Below, piece after piece: positions 33,668 through 42,091 of a DNA stretch of 64,000 nt (position 1 is its first letter; each line of letters opens with the position of its first letter). Position numbers and translations under genes: made by a program. A model generated the notes under the pieces. It had not been told where the DNA came from, did no database searches, and saw only the letters and a program-made list of their open reading frames with translations. The stretch comes from Massilia aurea (GTDB taxonomy: Bacteria; Pseudomonadota; Gammaproteobacteria; Burkholderiales; Burkholderiaceae_D). The stretch is from NCBI RefSeq assembly GCF_014200505.1, contig NZ_JACHBX010000001.1, positions 1,054,001 through 1,118,000 of the forward strand, written 5' to 3'.

Positions 33668-35797
33668 ATGAGCACCTCCGCCCCGACTGTCCTGATCGTC
33701 GACGATGAAGCCAAGAGCCGCGACCGGCTGGCCTGCCTGCTGGCGCCCGGCGGTTACGAGACGACGAGCGCTGCCAGCGGCGAAGAGGCATTGTCCTCGG
33801 TCGCATCCGAAGCGCCAGACCTGATCCTGATTGCGCAGACGATGCCGGGCATCGACGGCTGCCAGGTGGCCAGCATCCTCAAGGCCGATCCGGCGACCGA
33901 AAATATCCCGATCATCATGGTCACCGGCGTGGAGGATACCGGCATGCGCCAGGCGGGACTGGAGGCGGGGGCCGAGGAATTTTTGAGCAAACCGGTCGAT
34001 CCCACGGAGCTCGGACTGCGGGTGCGCAATCTGCTGCGCCTGAAGGATATGGGCGATCTGGAAGACCAGGTGCTCGTGCTTGAGCAGAAAATCGCTGCCC
34101 GCACCGCCGACCTGCTGCGCTTTCGCACGGCGATGAATGCGACGCCAGACGCCCTCATGCTGGTCAGCCGCGACACGATGCGCTTCGTCGAAGTCAACGA
34201 CACCACCTGCGCCATGCTGGGCTACACGCGCGCCGAGATGCTGAGCCTGGGCCCGGTGGCGCTGGGCGCGGCGACCCACGACGAACTGGAGGCGATGTTC
34301 GAGCCCACGCCGGGTGGCCGGATCAAGCCGAGGCTGAGCGAGGTCACGCTGCACTGCAAGGATGGCGGGGTGGTGGATGTTGAAATCCACCGCCAGGCCC
34401 TGTTGTCCGGGAATGACTGGATCATCGTCAGCGTGGTGCGCGACATCACCGAGCGCCGGGTCGCGCAGCAAATCCTGCAGTACCAGGCCAGCCATGACGT
34501 GCTGACCGGGCTGCCCAACCGCGCCTGGTTCTACGAAGCGCTTCACGGCACGGTCCGGGCAACGCACAGCGCCAGTCCCAGTGTGGCGGTGGTGTTTCTG
34601 GACCTGGATCGCTTCAAGAACGTCAACGACACGCTCGGTCACGCCATGGGCGACGAATTGCTGGTGCAGTTCAGCGCGCGCCTGGCCACCTGCGTGGGCG
34701 AACGCGACACCGTTGCGCGCCTGGGCGGCGACGAATTCGGCCTGATCCTGATGCTCGACCAGGACCCGGCGCACGCCGCCACCGTGGCCGGCCGCATCGC
34801 CGAGGTGCTGTATCCGCCGTTTAACCTGCGCGGCTTCGAGGTGATCGTCACGGCCAGCGTGGGCATCACGGTCCATCCGCAGGATGGCGCCGACCCCGAG
34901 GTGCTGATCAAGTACGCCGACACCGCCATGTACGAGGCCAAGCAGGCCGGGCGCGACACCTACCGCTTCTTCACGGCACAGATGAATGCCGATGCGCTGC
35001 AGCGCCAGGATCTCGAGCACGCGCTGCGCAAGGCGGTCGAGAACGAAGAATTCGAGCTGTATTACCAGCCCAAGCTGCTGCTCGGCGCGGACACCATCGT
35101 CGGTGTCGAAGCGCTGCTGCGCTGGGACCGGCCCGGGCATGGGTTGGTGTCGCCGGGCCTGTTCGTGCCGGTGCTCGAAGAAACGGGGCTGATCGTGCGC
35201 GTGGGCCGCTGGGTGATCGACACGGCCTGCCGCCAGATCAAGGCCTGGTCGCTCCATGCAACGGGGGCGGTGCAGGTGTCGGTCAATATCGCGGGGCGCC
35301 AGTTCGCCGAGGGCGACCTCGAAGGCGATGTCCTGCGCGCGCTGGCGGCGCATGACGTGCCAGCCGCGCTGCTGGAACTGGAACTGACCGAGACGTCGCT
35401 GATGATCAACACCGAGCGCACGATGCAATGCCTGAGCAATCTGCGCGCACACGGCATCCAGGTCTCGGTCGACGATTTCGGCACCGGTTATTCGAGCCTG
35501 GCCTATCTGCGCCGTTTTCCGATCGACAAGCTCAAGATCGATATCGCCTTCATCCGCGACGTGACGACCAATGCCGATGACGCCGCCATCGTCAACGCGA
35601 TCATCACGATGGCGCACAGCCTGAACGTGCAGGTCGTCGCCGAAGGCGTCGAGACGCCGGCGCAGAAGGCCTTCCTGCTGGCGCATGGGTGCGACCAGAT
35701 CCAGGGCTACCTGGTCAGCCGGCCGCTGCCGGCGCACCTGGTGACGTCGCTGATGGCGCTGCACGCGGCCAAGGTGCCGGTGTCTGCCGCCGCGTGA
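33668..35797 (+). CDS. Pseudo-receiver - PAS - GGDEF - EAL protein
   Basis: A 709-residue cyclic-di-GMP protein. Residues about 7-125 are a receiver domain with D12-D13 and the later Lys (LSKPV), but the phospho-acceptor Asp is Ala56 (DLILIAQTMPG), so it cannot be phosphorylated in the normal way. A PAS domain follows (about 145-265), then GGDEF (RLGGDEFG, intact active site; the RxxD I-site before it is GERD and so missing) and a complete EAL domain (VEALLRW, ELTETSL, DDFGTGYSSLAYL, EGVET). Both catalytic domains look usable, so it could make or break c-di-GMP. It is 33 bases after the pyruvyl transferase gene and may share its transcript, linking c-di-GMP to the glycan. Confidence 0.9.
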   Translation: MSTSAPTVLIVDDEAKSRDRLACLLAPGGYETTSAASGEEALSSVASEAPDLILIAQTMPGIDGCQVASILKADPATENIPIIMVTGVEDTGMRQAGLEAGAEEFLSKPVDPTELGLRVRNLLRLKDMGDLEDQVLVLEQKIAARTADLLRFRTAMNATPDALMLVSRDTMRFVEVNDTTCAMLGYTRAEMLSLGPVALGAATHDELEAMFEPTPGGRIKPRLSEVTLHCKDGGVVDVEIHRQALLSGNDWIIVSVVRDITERRVAQQILQYQASHDVLTGLPNRAWFYEALHGTVRATHSASPSVAVVFLDLDRFKNVNDTLGHAMGDELLVQFSARLATCVGERDTVARLGGDEFGLILMLDQDPAHAATVAGRIAEVLYPPFNLRGFEVIVTASVGITVHPQDGADPEVLIKYADTAMYEAKQAGRDTYRFFTAQMNADALQRQDLEHALRKAVENEEFELYYQPKLLLGADTIVGVEALLRWDRPGHGLVSPGLFVPVLEETGLIVRVGRWVIDTACRQIKAWSLHATGAVQVSVNIAGRQFAEGDLEGDVLRALAAHDVPAALLELELTETSLMINTERTMQCLSNLRAHGIQVSVDDFGTGYSSLAYLRRFPIDKLKIDIAFIRDVTTNADDAAIVNAIITMAHSLNVQVVAEGVETPAQKAFLLAHGCDQIQGYLVSRPLPAHLVTSLMALHAAKVPVSAAA

Positions 35798-35865
35798 GGG
35801 GAGGCGGCCGGGCGCGGTGAGAATTGTTGAGTAAGTGACGCCATCGGGGTGGCTATACTGGGGAG

Positions 35866-36597
35866 ATGAACCGGGCCACCTGGCGTTACCGTTTGAATGA
35901 CCCCCGCAGCGCGGGCCTGGCGGCCACGCTGCTCGTGCATGTGTTGTTGATCCTGGCGTGGCAGATGGCGCGCACGTTGCCGGCGCCGGTTGCGGGGGAC
36001 GATGCGGCGATGCTGTGGCTGCGTGTGCCGGCGCCGGCGCCGGTGCCCGCGCCGCGCATTGTCGCTGTCCCGCCGGTTCAACCGGAGGCTGCACCAACTC
36101 GGAAGCCCGGTACGCCGCTGCGGCCTGTGCCTGTGGTGCAGGCCGAGACGCCCGTGCAAACTCCGGTACCGGCACCAGTGCCGGATGCGCCGCCAGTACC
36201 GGTTGAATCGGCTACCACCAGCACGGCCGCCATCATGGACAGCGCACGCCGCAGCATCGGCGACATCGACCGGGCATTGCGCAAGGAACGTCAGCCGACG
36301 ATCGTGCTCCCGCCGGACAGCCCGCAACTGCGGCTGCGCCGCGGCATCGAGCATGCGCGTGAGATGGCGCCCCCGCGCCTGTGGGAGGCGCCGCGCGTCG
36401 TCGAACTGGTCAACAACACGGGCGACGGCGCGCGGCGCACCCGCGTGATCACCGGAGATCGCACCTACTGCTTGACGGACCGCGCGCCGACGACCAACGT
36501 CGAGATGATCGAAATGCACGGCAAGCAGCGCTTCACGACCTGTCCGAAGGATGAAGAGCCGGCCCGGCAGCAGGAATGGCGCACTGCGCGTGATTGA
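35866..36597 (+). CDS. Membrane-anchored, proline-rich TonB-like N-terminal protein of unknown function
   Basis: A 243-residue protein. Residues about 18-38 are one membrane helix (LAATLLVHVLLILAWQMA), as at the start of TonB-type proteins. Residues about 55-120 are a Pro/Val/Ala-rich spacer. The C-terminal half is not a TonB domain: it is polar, has two Cys residues (C at YCLTD and TTCPK, possibly a disulfide) and ends in a charged tail. It should therefore reach across the periplasm from the inner membrane without the usual receptor-contacting domain. It is convergent with the cyclase gene at 36637, 39 bases apart. Confidence 0.7.
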   Translation: MNRATWRYRLNDPRSAGLAATLLVHVLLILAWQMARTLPAPVAGDDAAMLWLRVPAPAPVPAPRIVAVPPVQPEAAPTRKPGTPLRPVPVVQAETPVQTPVPAPVPDAPPVPVESATTSTAAIMDSARRSIGDIDRALRKERQPTIVLPPDSPQLRLRRGIEHAREMAPPRLWEAPRVVELVNNTGDGARRTRVITGDRTYCLTDRAPTTNVEMIEMHGKQRFTTCPKDEEPARQQEWRTARD

Positions 36598-36636
36598 GCC
36601 GGTCAGCGGCAACGCTGCTTCCCGGCTCGTTGGCGA

Positions 36637-38340
36637 CTAGGCGCCTTCCAGCGCCGGTATGACAACGTCAGCGACCATCACCTGATTGCGCCCACCTTTC
36701 TTTGCCGCGTACAGGGCGCGGTCGGCGGCAGACAGCAGAGCCTGTTCGCCATCGCCATGACCGGGCCACTGCGCCACACCGAACGATGCTGAAATACCCG
36801 AGATGGTCTGCCCCGCGTGCTCGATGACGATCCCGCCAATCGACGAACGGATGCCCTCGGCGCACTTCTGCGCCTCCTCGGCACTGCAGTCCGGCAGCAT
36901 CAGCACCAGTTCTTCGCCACCGTAGCGGCACACGACGTCGCTTGCGCGCACCCGCTGCAGGATGGCGTGACTGGCGGCCTTCAGTACCAGATCGCCGCCT
37001 TCATGGCCGTAGGTATCATTGACGCGCTTGAAATGGTCCAGGTCGATCATCACCACTGAACAGGCGCTCTGGCTGCGCTGGGCGCGCGCCAGCTCGCGCT
37101 TGAGCGATTCGTCGAAGAAGCGCCGGTTGTACAGGCCGGTGAGCGGATCGACCGTTGACTGGTGGCGCAGCGTGTCGCGCAGCGAGACGTTACTGATCGC
37201 CAGACTCAGCTGTTCGGCAAGCGCGATGATGTGCATGCTGTCGCTCTGGTTGTCTTCGTGCCGGTCGTCCAGGACCATCAGAACACCCACGACATCGCCT
37301 TGAGAGATCATCGGGACGCACGTCTGGGATGCATACTTGCCGATCCAGGGCGTACCGTGATCGCAGAACAGGTCGTGCTGCGCCGTCGCGACGTTCATTT
37401 TGCCCAGCCGCAGACACCAGCACTCATCGCGAGCGATGGCAGGGGGCGCCTTGTCGGTCAGATTCCACGACGCATTGAGTTCGAGCGCATCGCGCGAATT
37501 GCGGTAGAGATATACCGCGCCAGCCGTGTCCGGTAATAGCTTGCGCAGGAATACCGGCAGCATGCGGGCAAGTTCGGACGGCGCCTTGACGCTGTCCAGC
37601 GCGTGCAGCATCTCGGCTGCCACCGACAGGCGCTCTGCGCGCACGGCGGATTGCTTCGCCAGTAATGCATTGTTCTCGGCCAATAACTGCGACTGGTTGG
37701 CCACTTCTGCCTGCTTGTTCAAGCTCCTGGTCACGATGAGCACCGTTGCCACGATCACGACCAGGCTGGCCAGGGCGGCGCCGATACCCAGTGCGGAGTT
37801 GTAGCCCAGCGTTGACGTCAGTTCGTCCCGCAGCACCTTGCGCTGCTCGGCCAGGACATAAATCTGGCGGCCGAACTGGGTGCGCAGCTCGTCCATCAGG
37901 AGCTTGCCTTTCTGGCTCGCCACGGCGTCGATGGCCGCCTGGGTCTTGCCCGCCCTTTTCAGGCGGATGCTGCTGTCCATCTCGAGAACCTTGGCCTGGC
38001 TGAGACTGGCAATGCGTGCCACCAGGGTTCGCTCCTGGTCCGAACTGGCGAGTCGATGCAAATCCTCGAGCGCCGCGGGAATGCCCGCAACGCCGACATT
38101 GTAGGGGTCGAGGAAGCTTTCGTCGCTGCCGATCAGAAAGCCGCGTTGACCGGTCTCGGCATCCTTCAGCAAGCTGAGCGCGAGGTTGTATGCGCGCTCT
38201 TTTTTCGCGCCGTCCTGAAGCGCGTGCAAAGTAGCGTTCGCCTGGTAGCTGCTGATACAGGGCAGCGTGGCGAGGCAGGCAACGATGATGATGATCAGGG
38301 CGCCGAATACCTTAAGGCTGGGGTCGAGTCTGGAAAACAT
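36637..38340 (-). CDS. CHASE3 - GAF - GGDEF diguanylate cyclase
   Basis: A 567-residue membrane protein that should make cyclic di-GMP. Two membrane helices (about 8-28 and 182-205) flank a periplasmic CHASE3 domain (AETGQRGFLIGSDESFL). A GAF domain follows (about 245-390), then a GGDEF domain with GGEEL at the active site and an intact inhibitory site RASD five residues before it (RVRASDVVCRYGGEEL). It therefore looks both active and product-inhibited. The sensed signal is unknown. The gene faces away from the direct-repeat cassette upstream. Confidence 0.92.
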   Translation of the reverse strand: MFSRLDPSLKVFGALIIIIVACLATLPCISSYQANATLHALQDGAKKERAYNLALSLLKDAETGQRGFLIGSDESFLDPYNVGVAGIPAALEDLHRLASSDQERTLVARIASLSQAKVLEMDSSIRLKRAGKTQAAIDAVASQKGKLLMDELRTQFGRQIYVLAEQRKVLRDELTSTLGYNSALGIGAALASLVVIVATVLIVTRSLNKQAEVANQSQLLAENNALLAKQSAVRAERLSVAAEMLHALDSVKAPSELARMLPVFLRKLLPDTAGAVYLYRNSRDALELNASWNLTDKAPPAIARDECWCLRLGKMNVATAQHDLFCDHGTPWIGKYASQTCVPMISQGDVVGVLMVLDDRHEDNQSDSMHIIALAEQLSLAISNVSLRDTLRHQSTVDPLTGLYNRRFFDESLKRELARAQRSQSACSVVMIDLDHFKRVNDTYGHEGGDLVLKAASHAILQRVRASDVVCRYGGEELVLMLPDCSAEEAQKCAEGIRSSIGGIVIEHAGQTISGISASFGVAQWPGHGDGEQALLSAADRALYAAKKGGRNQVMVADVVIPALEGA

Positions 38341-38683
38341 GCCTTAGGGAAATAATTGATGATGTGCAATCATAACCCCGCTATGCGCTGGCGATAAGTC
38401 AAAGAGCCGCTTGTTTCCCCGTCTGTTTGGACGATGGGGCCACATGTCTGGCCCTGGACGAACCCGAAAGAGATACCGGTAGGCAGCGACGGAGGCCGAC
38501 TGGCGACACGTCCCGCAACCGGCGACCAGCGTTCGTCCGCTCGCCCAGCCTTCGACATCCTTGCCATCGAGCCAGGCATATGCTTCCTTCTCGATATTGA
38601 CGAGCAAGTTTCTGGAACGATCGTAGGATGTCGTCGCTTGCTCAAGCGTCGTGGATCGCTTTGCTCTGATAAAGCAGATCGCG
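38341..38683. other. 343-base gap holding the upstream region of the cyclase and a truncated repeat copy
   Basis: No gene is supported here. The right part (38527-38572) is the left copy of a direct repeat described below, a fragment matching the 3' end of the SH3b gene at 40042. The left part should contain the promoter of the cyclase gene, but no clear -35/-10 pair is visible. Short open frames across it are not conserved-looking. Confidence 0.6.
38527..38572 (+). repeat. Left copy of direct repeat flanking a two-gene cassette
   Basis: This 46-base stretch matches 40043-40108. Its first 14 bases are identical, a 20-base gap follows relative to the right copy, and the last 30 bases match at 29 positions. 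In the minus-strand frame it encodes LDGKDVEGWAS, the same peptide as the end of the SH3b protein, but it continues without the stop codon. It is therefore a decayed fragment of that gene. Confidence 0.75.
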
Positions 38684-39358
38684 TCAACGGTACAAAGGAG
38701 GCGGTAACTCAGTGCCGATCGCAACGTGCGGCGTTGGACACCCTTTCTCCTTCAAATGTTTCGTCAGCAAAAACACATAATCTTTTAGCGACGGCCATCC
38801 GACAGTCTTCCTGCGCGCATCGGCTTTGGCATAGTCGTCCAGAGGGACGATCACGACATCACACTCTGTTTTGTTTTCAACCTGCGTTCCATATAGTTGG
38901 GGTTTTCCTTCATTCAACGCGATGCGGTCAGCAAGAAACGCATAGGTGTAAGCAGGCGAGTCGCCGCTATCTACGGCCTGTTTCAGGTGCTTGAGAAAGG
39001 TACGCTGCGCGGTTTGATTCATGTCAGCGTGCTTCGCAATCAACCAGGCGTAATCAACGGCCTTTTCTCCATGGATCTTGGGACGTGGCCAGCCACATTG
39101 CTTGACCAGAGAAACGAGCTTCGCTGTATTGGTGCGATCGACCAGAATAATATGCCCTGTTACTTTTTTGATGGTCTTTGCATTGGCTTCTGGAAAACGT
39201 GTGAGCTCGCCAATGCGATGCCGCAGTGCTTGGTCAGCAGTCCTCATGGCTTCCAAGCTTCGCTCATAATCATTGCATGGAGGCGGCACATGTTGTGCAT
39301 GCGCTTTCGTGAAACTGAAATACAAAAGAAGGGTGAATGCGACTGCTATTTTTTTCAT
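38684..39358 (-). CDS. DUF6624-like exported protein
   Basis: A 224-residue protein with a signal peptide (MKKIAVAFTLLLYFSFTKAHAQ). The mature part matches the DUF6624 pattern: YAWLIAKHADMN, FLKHLKQAVDSGD, then AFLADRIALNEGKPQLYGTQ, which is the family hallmark. The function of DUF6624 is unknown. An upstream in-frame start at 39397 is rejected because the signal peptide begins at 39358. Codon use is less GC-rich than the surrounding genes, and the gene sits within a direct-repeat-flanked cassette, so it looks acquired. It follows a small secreted protein gene on the same strand. Confidence 0.8.
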   Translation of the reverse strand: MKKIAVAFTLLLYFSFTKAHAQHVPPPCNDYERSLEAMRTADQALRHRIGELTRFPEANAKTIKKVTGHIILVDRTNTAKLVSLVKQCGWPRPKIHGEKAVDYAWLIAKHADMNQTAQRTFLKHLKQAVDSGDSPAYTYAFLADRIALNEGKPQLYGTQVENKTECDVVIVPLDDYAKADARRKTVGWPSLKDYVFLLTKHLKEKGCPTPHVAIGTELPPPLYR

Positions 39359-39432
39359 CAATCGGGACGTAATCGTAATAACGGTCGCAAGCACCAAGTC
39401 GACTTATGGGAGAAATCGACGGTTTAGTCAGG

Positions 39433-39852
39433 TTACGGCTGCGGCGATACCGTCGTCGCCAAGCTGAAAGCATCGCTGCCGTCGCCAACTTTAATAACAG
39501 CTTTTTCGTTAACGTGTGCTGCCAAGGTTGGCGTACTAATCAACGTAGAATCTTTGAAAATCTTACTGGACACCCATACGTCAGTGAGTGTTTCTCCTGG
39601 ACGCACTGTCATCTCGACTCGCCAGTTACCTGAGGCTACCGCGAATTGTTCTCCCGCCTTGGCCAATACACGCGGAATCGATTTCTCACCATCTGCTTCA
39701 AGTGCCATCGATACCATATACGTCGGCGTAGGGGCCACTGGCTCTGCATTGGCGCATATCGCGCCAGTGATGGAGCCTGCGACCAGGATAGCAGCAATAG
39801 AACGGGTGCCAACGCGGCGAAGGGTACCAGACGTGGATGGCTGCATATGCAT
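39433..39852 (-). CDS. Small exported hypothetical protein
   Basis: A 139-residue protein with a signal peptide (hydrophobic AAILVAGSITGAICANA, cut near residue 36). The mature part is beta-rich (WRVEMTVRPGETLTDVWVSSK) and looks like a small beta-sandwich. A good ribosome site (AAGGAG) sits before the ATG at 39852. I do not recognise the family. It is in the same low-GC cassette as the DUF6624 gene, 74 bases upstream of it, and the two are probably co-transcribed. Confidence 0.65.
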   Translation of the reverse strand: MHMQPSTSGTLRRVGTRSIAAILVAGSITGAICANAEPVAPTPTYMVSMALEADGEKSIPRVLAKAGEQFAVASGNWRVEMTVRPGETLTDVWVSSKIFKDSTLISTPTLAAHVNEKAVIKVGDGSDAFSLATTVSPQP

Positions 39853-40041
39853 GACGTACTCCTTGGTTAGGTAATCTACATGTCGAAGACCTGGAGTGTA
39901 CAGGCGGTTTCAAGTGGGAAATGCTTGAATTCTCACTGTCACAACGATTCGATGTTGCGGAAGCCACCTAATTATGATCGGTTGATCTGGATAAGAAAGG
40001 CACGATCAGTGGATCGCTTCTGCGGTCGTGATCCGCAAAAA

Positions 40042-40518
40042 TCAGCGTTCGTCCGCGCGCCGCAGCCACAGGCTGCTGGCCCAGCCTTCGACATCCTTCC
40101 CATCGAGCGTGGCGCGCACCTGCCACCAGTCGCCATCGCGGCGCCCGGTCGCAATCACGCGTGCACCGCCCGGCACCACCAGCAAACGCTCGGCGCCGAT
40201 GCCGCCTGCGACGCGCAGATTGAGCGCATCGCGCACGCGGTAGGGCGCGCCGGCCACGGGCACGTCGGTTGCCGGCAGCGGCGCCTCGGCCAGTTCGACC
40301 GACGGCGGGATTGTGCCCGGTACGCCAAACAGCGCCAGCAGCAGCGCGCCGCCGGCCGCAGTGCCGGCGGCCAGCACGCCCAGTGCGCGGGCATTGGGCC
40401 GGCGCCACCACGAGCGGGGCGTGAGCCACGCGCAGGCGCACAGCGTCAGCACGAGGGCCGCGCCGAACGCTCCAATGTACGTGGCGAAATGCGCCGCGAT
40501 GTGGGTCGACGATGGCAT
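40042..40518 (-). CDS. Two-span membrane protein with C-terminal SH3b domain
   Basis: A 158-residue inner-membrane protein. Two helices (about 13-35 and 47-68) are followed by an SH3b domain (about 92-150: YRVRDALNLRVAGGI, VIATGRRDGDWWQVRA, GKDVEGWASSLWL) that would lie in the periplasm or cytoplasm depending on topology; SH3b domains often bind peptidoglycan. The ATG at 40518 with GAGG five bases ahead is chosen over a TTG at 40536. It begins seven bases after the FHA-like gene ends, closing a tight operon of kinase, SEDS, FHA-like and SH3b genes. Its 3' end forms the right copy of the direct repeat. Confidence 0.75.
   Translation of the reverse strand: MPSSTHIAAHFATYIGAFGAALVLTLCACAWLTPRSWWRRPNARALGVLAAGTAAGGALLLALFGVPGTIPPSVELAEAPLPATDVPVAGAPYRVRDALNLRVAGGIGAERLLVVPGGARVIATGRRDGDWWQVRATLDGKDVEGWASSLWLRRADER
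40043..40108 (+). repeat. Right copy of direct repeat flanking a two-gene cassette
   Basis: It matches 38527-38572 and starts within the stop codon of the SH3b gene. The two copies have the same orientation and enclose about 1.47 kb with two low-GC genes. Confidence 0.75.
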
Positions 40519-40525
40519 GCTGGCC

Positions 40526-42091
40526 TCAGGCGTCAAAGCGCAGCACGTAATGGCCCGCCACCAGGTGGTGGCCCGGCGGGATCAGGTACGGCGCGTCCTG
40601 GGTGGCCGCGTCGATCTGCGCCACCAGGGCCAGCTCGGCGTCGAGGTGGTACAACGCCTGGCTCGGCGACAGGCGCACGACGCGCAGGCCATCGGTCGAG
40701 GCTTCCCAGCTGAAGGCGCTGCGCGACAGGCCGAGGCGGTCGGCGCTGGCGGTGGCGCCGTCGGCCTGGCGCACGAACTGCGGCGCATCGAGCACGCGTA
40801 GCGCGGCCAGTGACGGCATGCCGCGTCCGAACGTCAGGCGCGAGCCGCCGGCCGCCGGTTGCGACGGGCCTTGCGGCAGCACCAACAGGGCGCTGTAGCG
40901 CTCCGCCATCGACTGCGGCGCGGCGAGCAGGCCGATGCTGGCCCCGTCCATCGGCGAGAACTGCGACGGCACGGCGATGCGCTGGCGACCGGCCGGGGTG
41001 ATCGCATGCAGTTCGTCGGCATCGTCGATGGCGAAACGGATCACGTTGTCCTTGCCCGGCGCGGCCGGTACCAGTTGCGCGTCGAGGCCCACTTCGAGCG
41101 CCTGCGCGCCCGTGTCGCGGTAGCGGCTCAGGCGCGGCAAGGCCAGCGCGGCCAGCGTCATCCGATGGCGCGCGACGGGCGCGTAGGTGGCGTCGGCTTC
41201 CGGCGTCGGTGCGGGCGCCGGGGTGGCCACGGGCGCTGGCGCTGCCAGCGGCATCGCGGTCAGGTCGGCCGGCGGCGTGCTGCTGCGCGACTTCCAGACG
41301 GCGGGGCTGCGCTGGGGCGCGGTGGCTGGGGCTACAGGCGCAGCAGCCGCGGACACCGGTGGCTTCAGGCCTGCGCCAGCGCGACTGATTTTGAGCAGCA
41401 GACGCTGGGCGCTCGCGCCTTTTCCGCGCAGGACGTAGTAGCCGTTGGCGGCGTCGAAGACGCAGTCGAAACTGTCTTTCGGGCGCACCTGCAGTTCGAG
41501 GGGCGCTTCCGGTCCGTCGTTCACGAGCAGCAGCCCGCCGTCCGGGCCGAACGGCCAGCCCGGCACGGCGAACGTGGCGTTGGCCGGGTCCATGCCCACC
41601 AGGGTCAGGCGCTGGTTCGGGTAGATCGCGCACACGGGCTGCCAGATGGCGCTGTCGCGCGAGGCGGTCACCGTGTACTGCACCTGCTCGCCCGGCGCCG
41701 GCAGGTAGACGGCGTGGCCGAATTTCACCTGCACTTCGCCCGGCGCGATGCGCTCGTCGCCCGAAATGAAATAGCGCACCTCATCGCCGCCGAGCAGGTC
41801 GCCGAAGTCCTTCTGGTGCAGCGCGGCGAGCGACTGTGCCAGGTCGCGCACTCGCGCGCCGCGGGTCAGGTGACGGTCGTCGTCGACGTCGTCCTGCGGC
41901 AGCACCAGCGTCACGTGCGAGAAGCAGCGAGTGGCGGCGCGGCCGCGCAGTTCGCGCGGCGAGCGTTCGAGCAGGTCGCGCAGCAGCGCGCGGCGCGAGA
42001 ACAGCGACAGACCGGGCGCCTGCCACAGCGCGTCGGCATTGAACACGTCTTCTACCTTGCCCAGGACTTCGTGTTGGACATAGACCGGCAT
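40526..42091 (-). CDS. FHA-like protein in the kinase-SEDS operon
   Basis: A 521-residue cytoplasmic protein. The N-terminal 250 residues are unassigned; the middle (about 265-350) is Pro/Ala/Thr-rich and probably flexible. The last 110 residues have the layout of an FHA domain: RLTFGRG, a LSRSAFSWE segment in place of the usual SRxHA, then RVVRLSPSQALYHLD and a closing strand (HLVAGHYVLRF). The canonical His after S-x-R is not present, so phosphothreonine binding is uncertain. The ATG at 42091 follows GAGGAG and lies 40 bases inside the end of the SEDS gene, a strong sign of coupling. Assigning FHA here is inference. Confidence 0.65.
   Translation of the reverse strand: MPVYVQHEVLGKVEDVFNADALWQAPGLSLFSRRALLRDLLERSPRELRGRAATRCFSHVTLVLPQDDVDDDRHLTRGARVRDLAQSLAALHQKDFGDLLGGDEVRYFISGDERIAPGEVQVKFGHAVYLPAPGEQVQYTVTASRDSAIWQPVCAIYPNQRLTLVGMDPANATFAVPGWPFGPDGGLLLVNDGPEAPLELQVRPKDSFDCVFDAANGYYVLRGKGASAQRLLLKISRAGAGLKPPVSAAAAPVAPATAPQRSPAVWKSRSSTPPADLTAMPLAAPAPVATPAPAPTPEADATYAPVARHRMTLAALALPRLSRYRDTGAQALEVGLDAQLVPAAPGKDNVIRFAIDDADELHAITPAGRQRIAVPSQFSPMDGASIGLLAAPQSMAERYSALLVLPQGPSQPAAGGSRLTFGRGMPSLAALRVLDAPQFVRQADGATASADRLGLSRSAFSWEASTDGLRVVRLSPSQALYHLDAELALVAQIDAATQDAPYLIPPGHHLVAGHYVLRFDA

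Noticed and set aside
32900..36175. Open frame of about 1090 codons on the minus strand
   Set aside because: It runs antisense across the pyruvyl transferase, the GGDEF-EAL and the proline-rich genes, all with clear domains. It shows no protein features.
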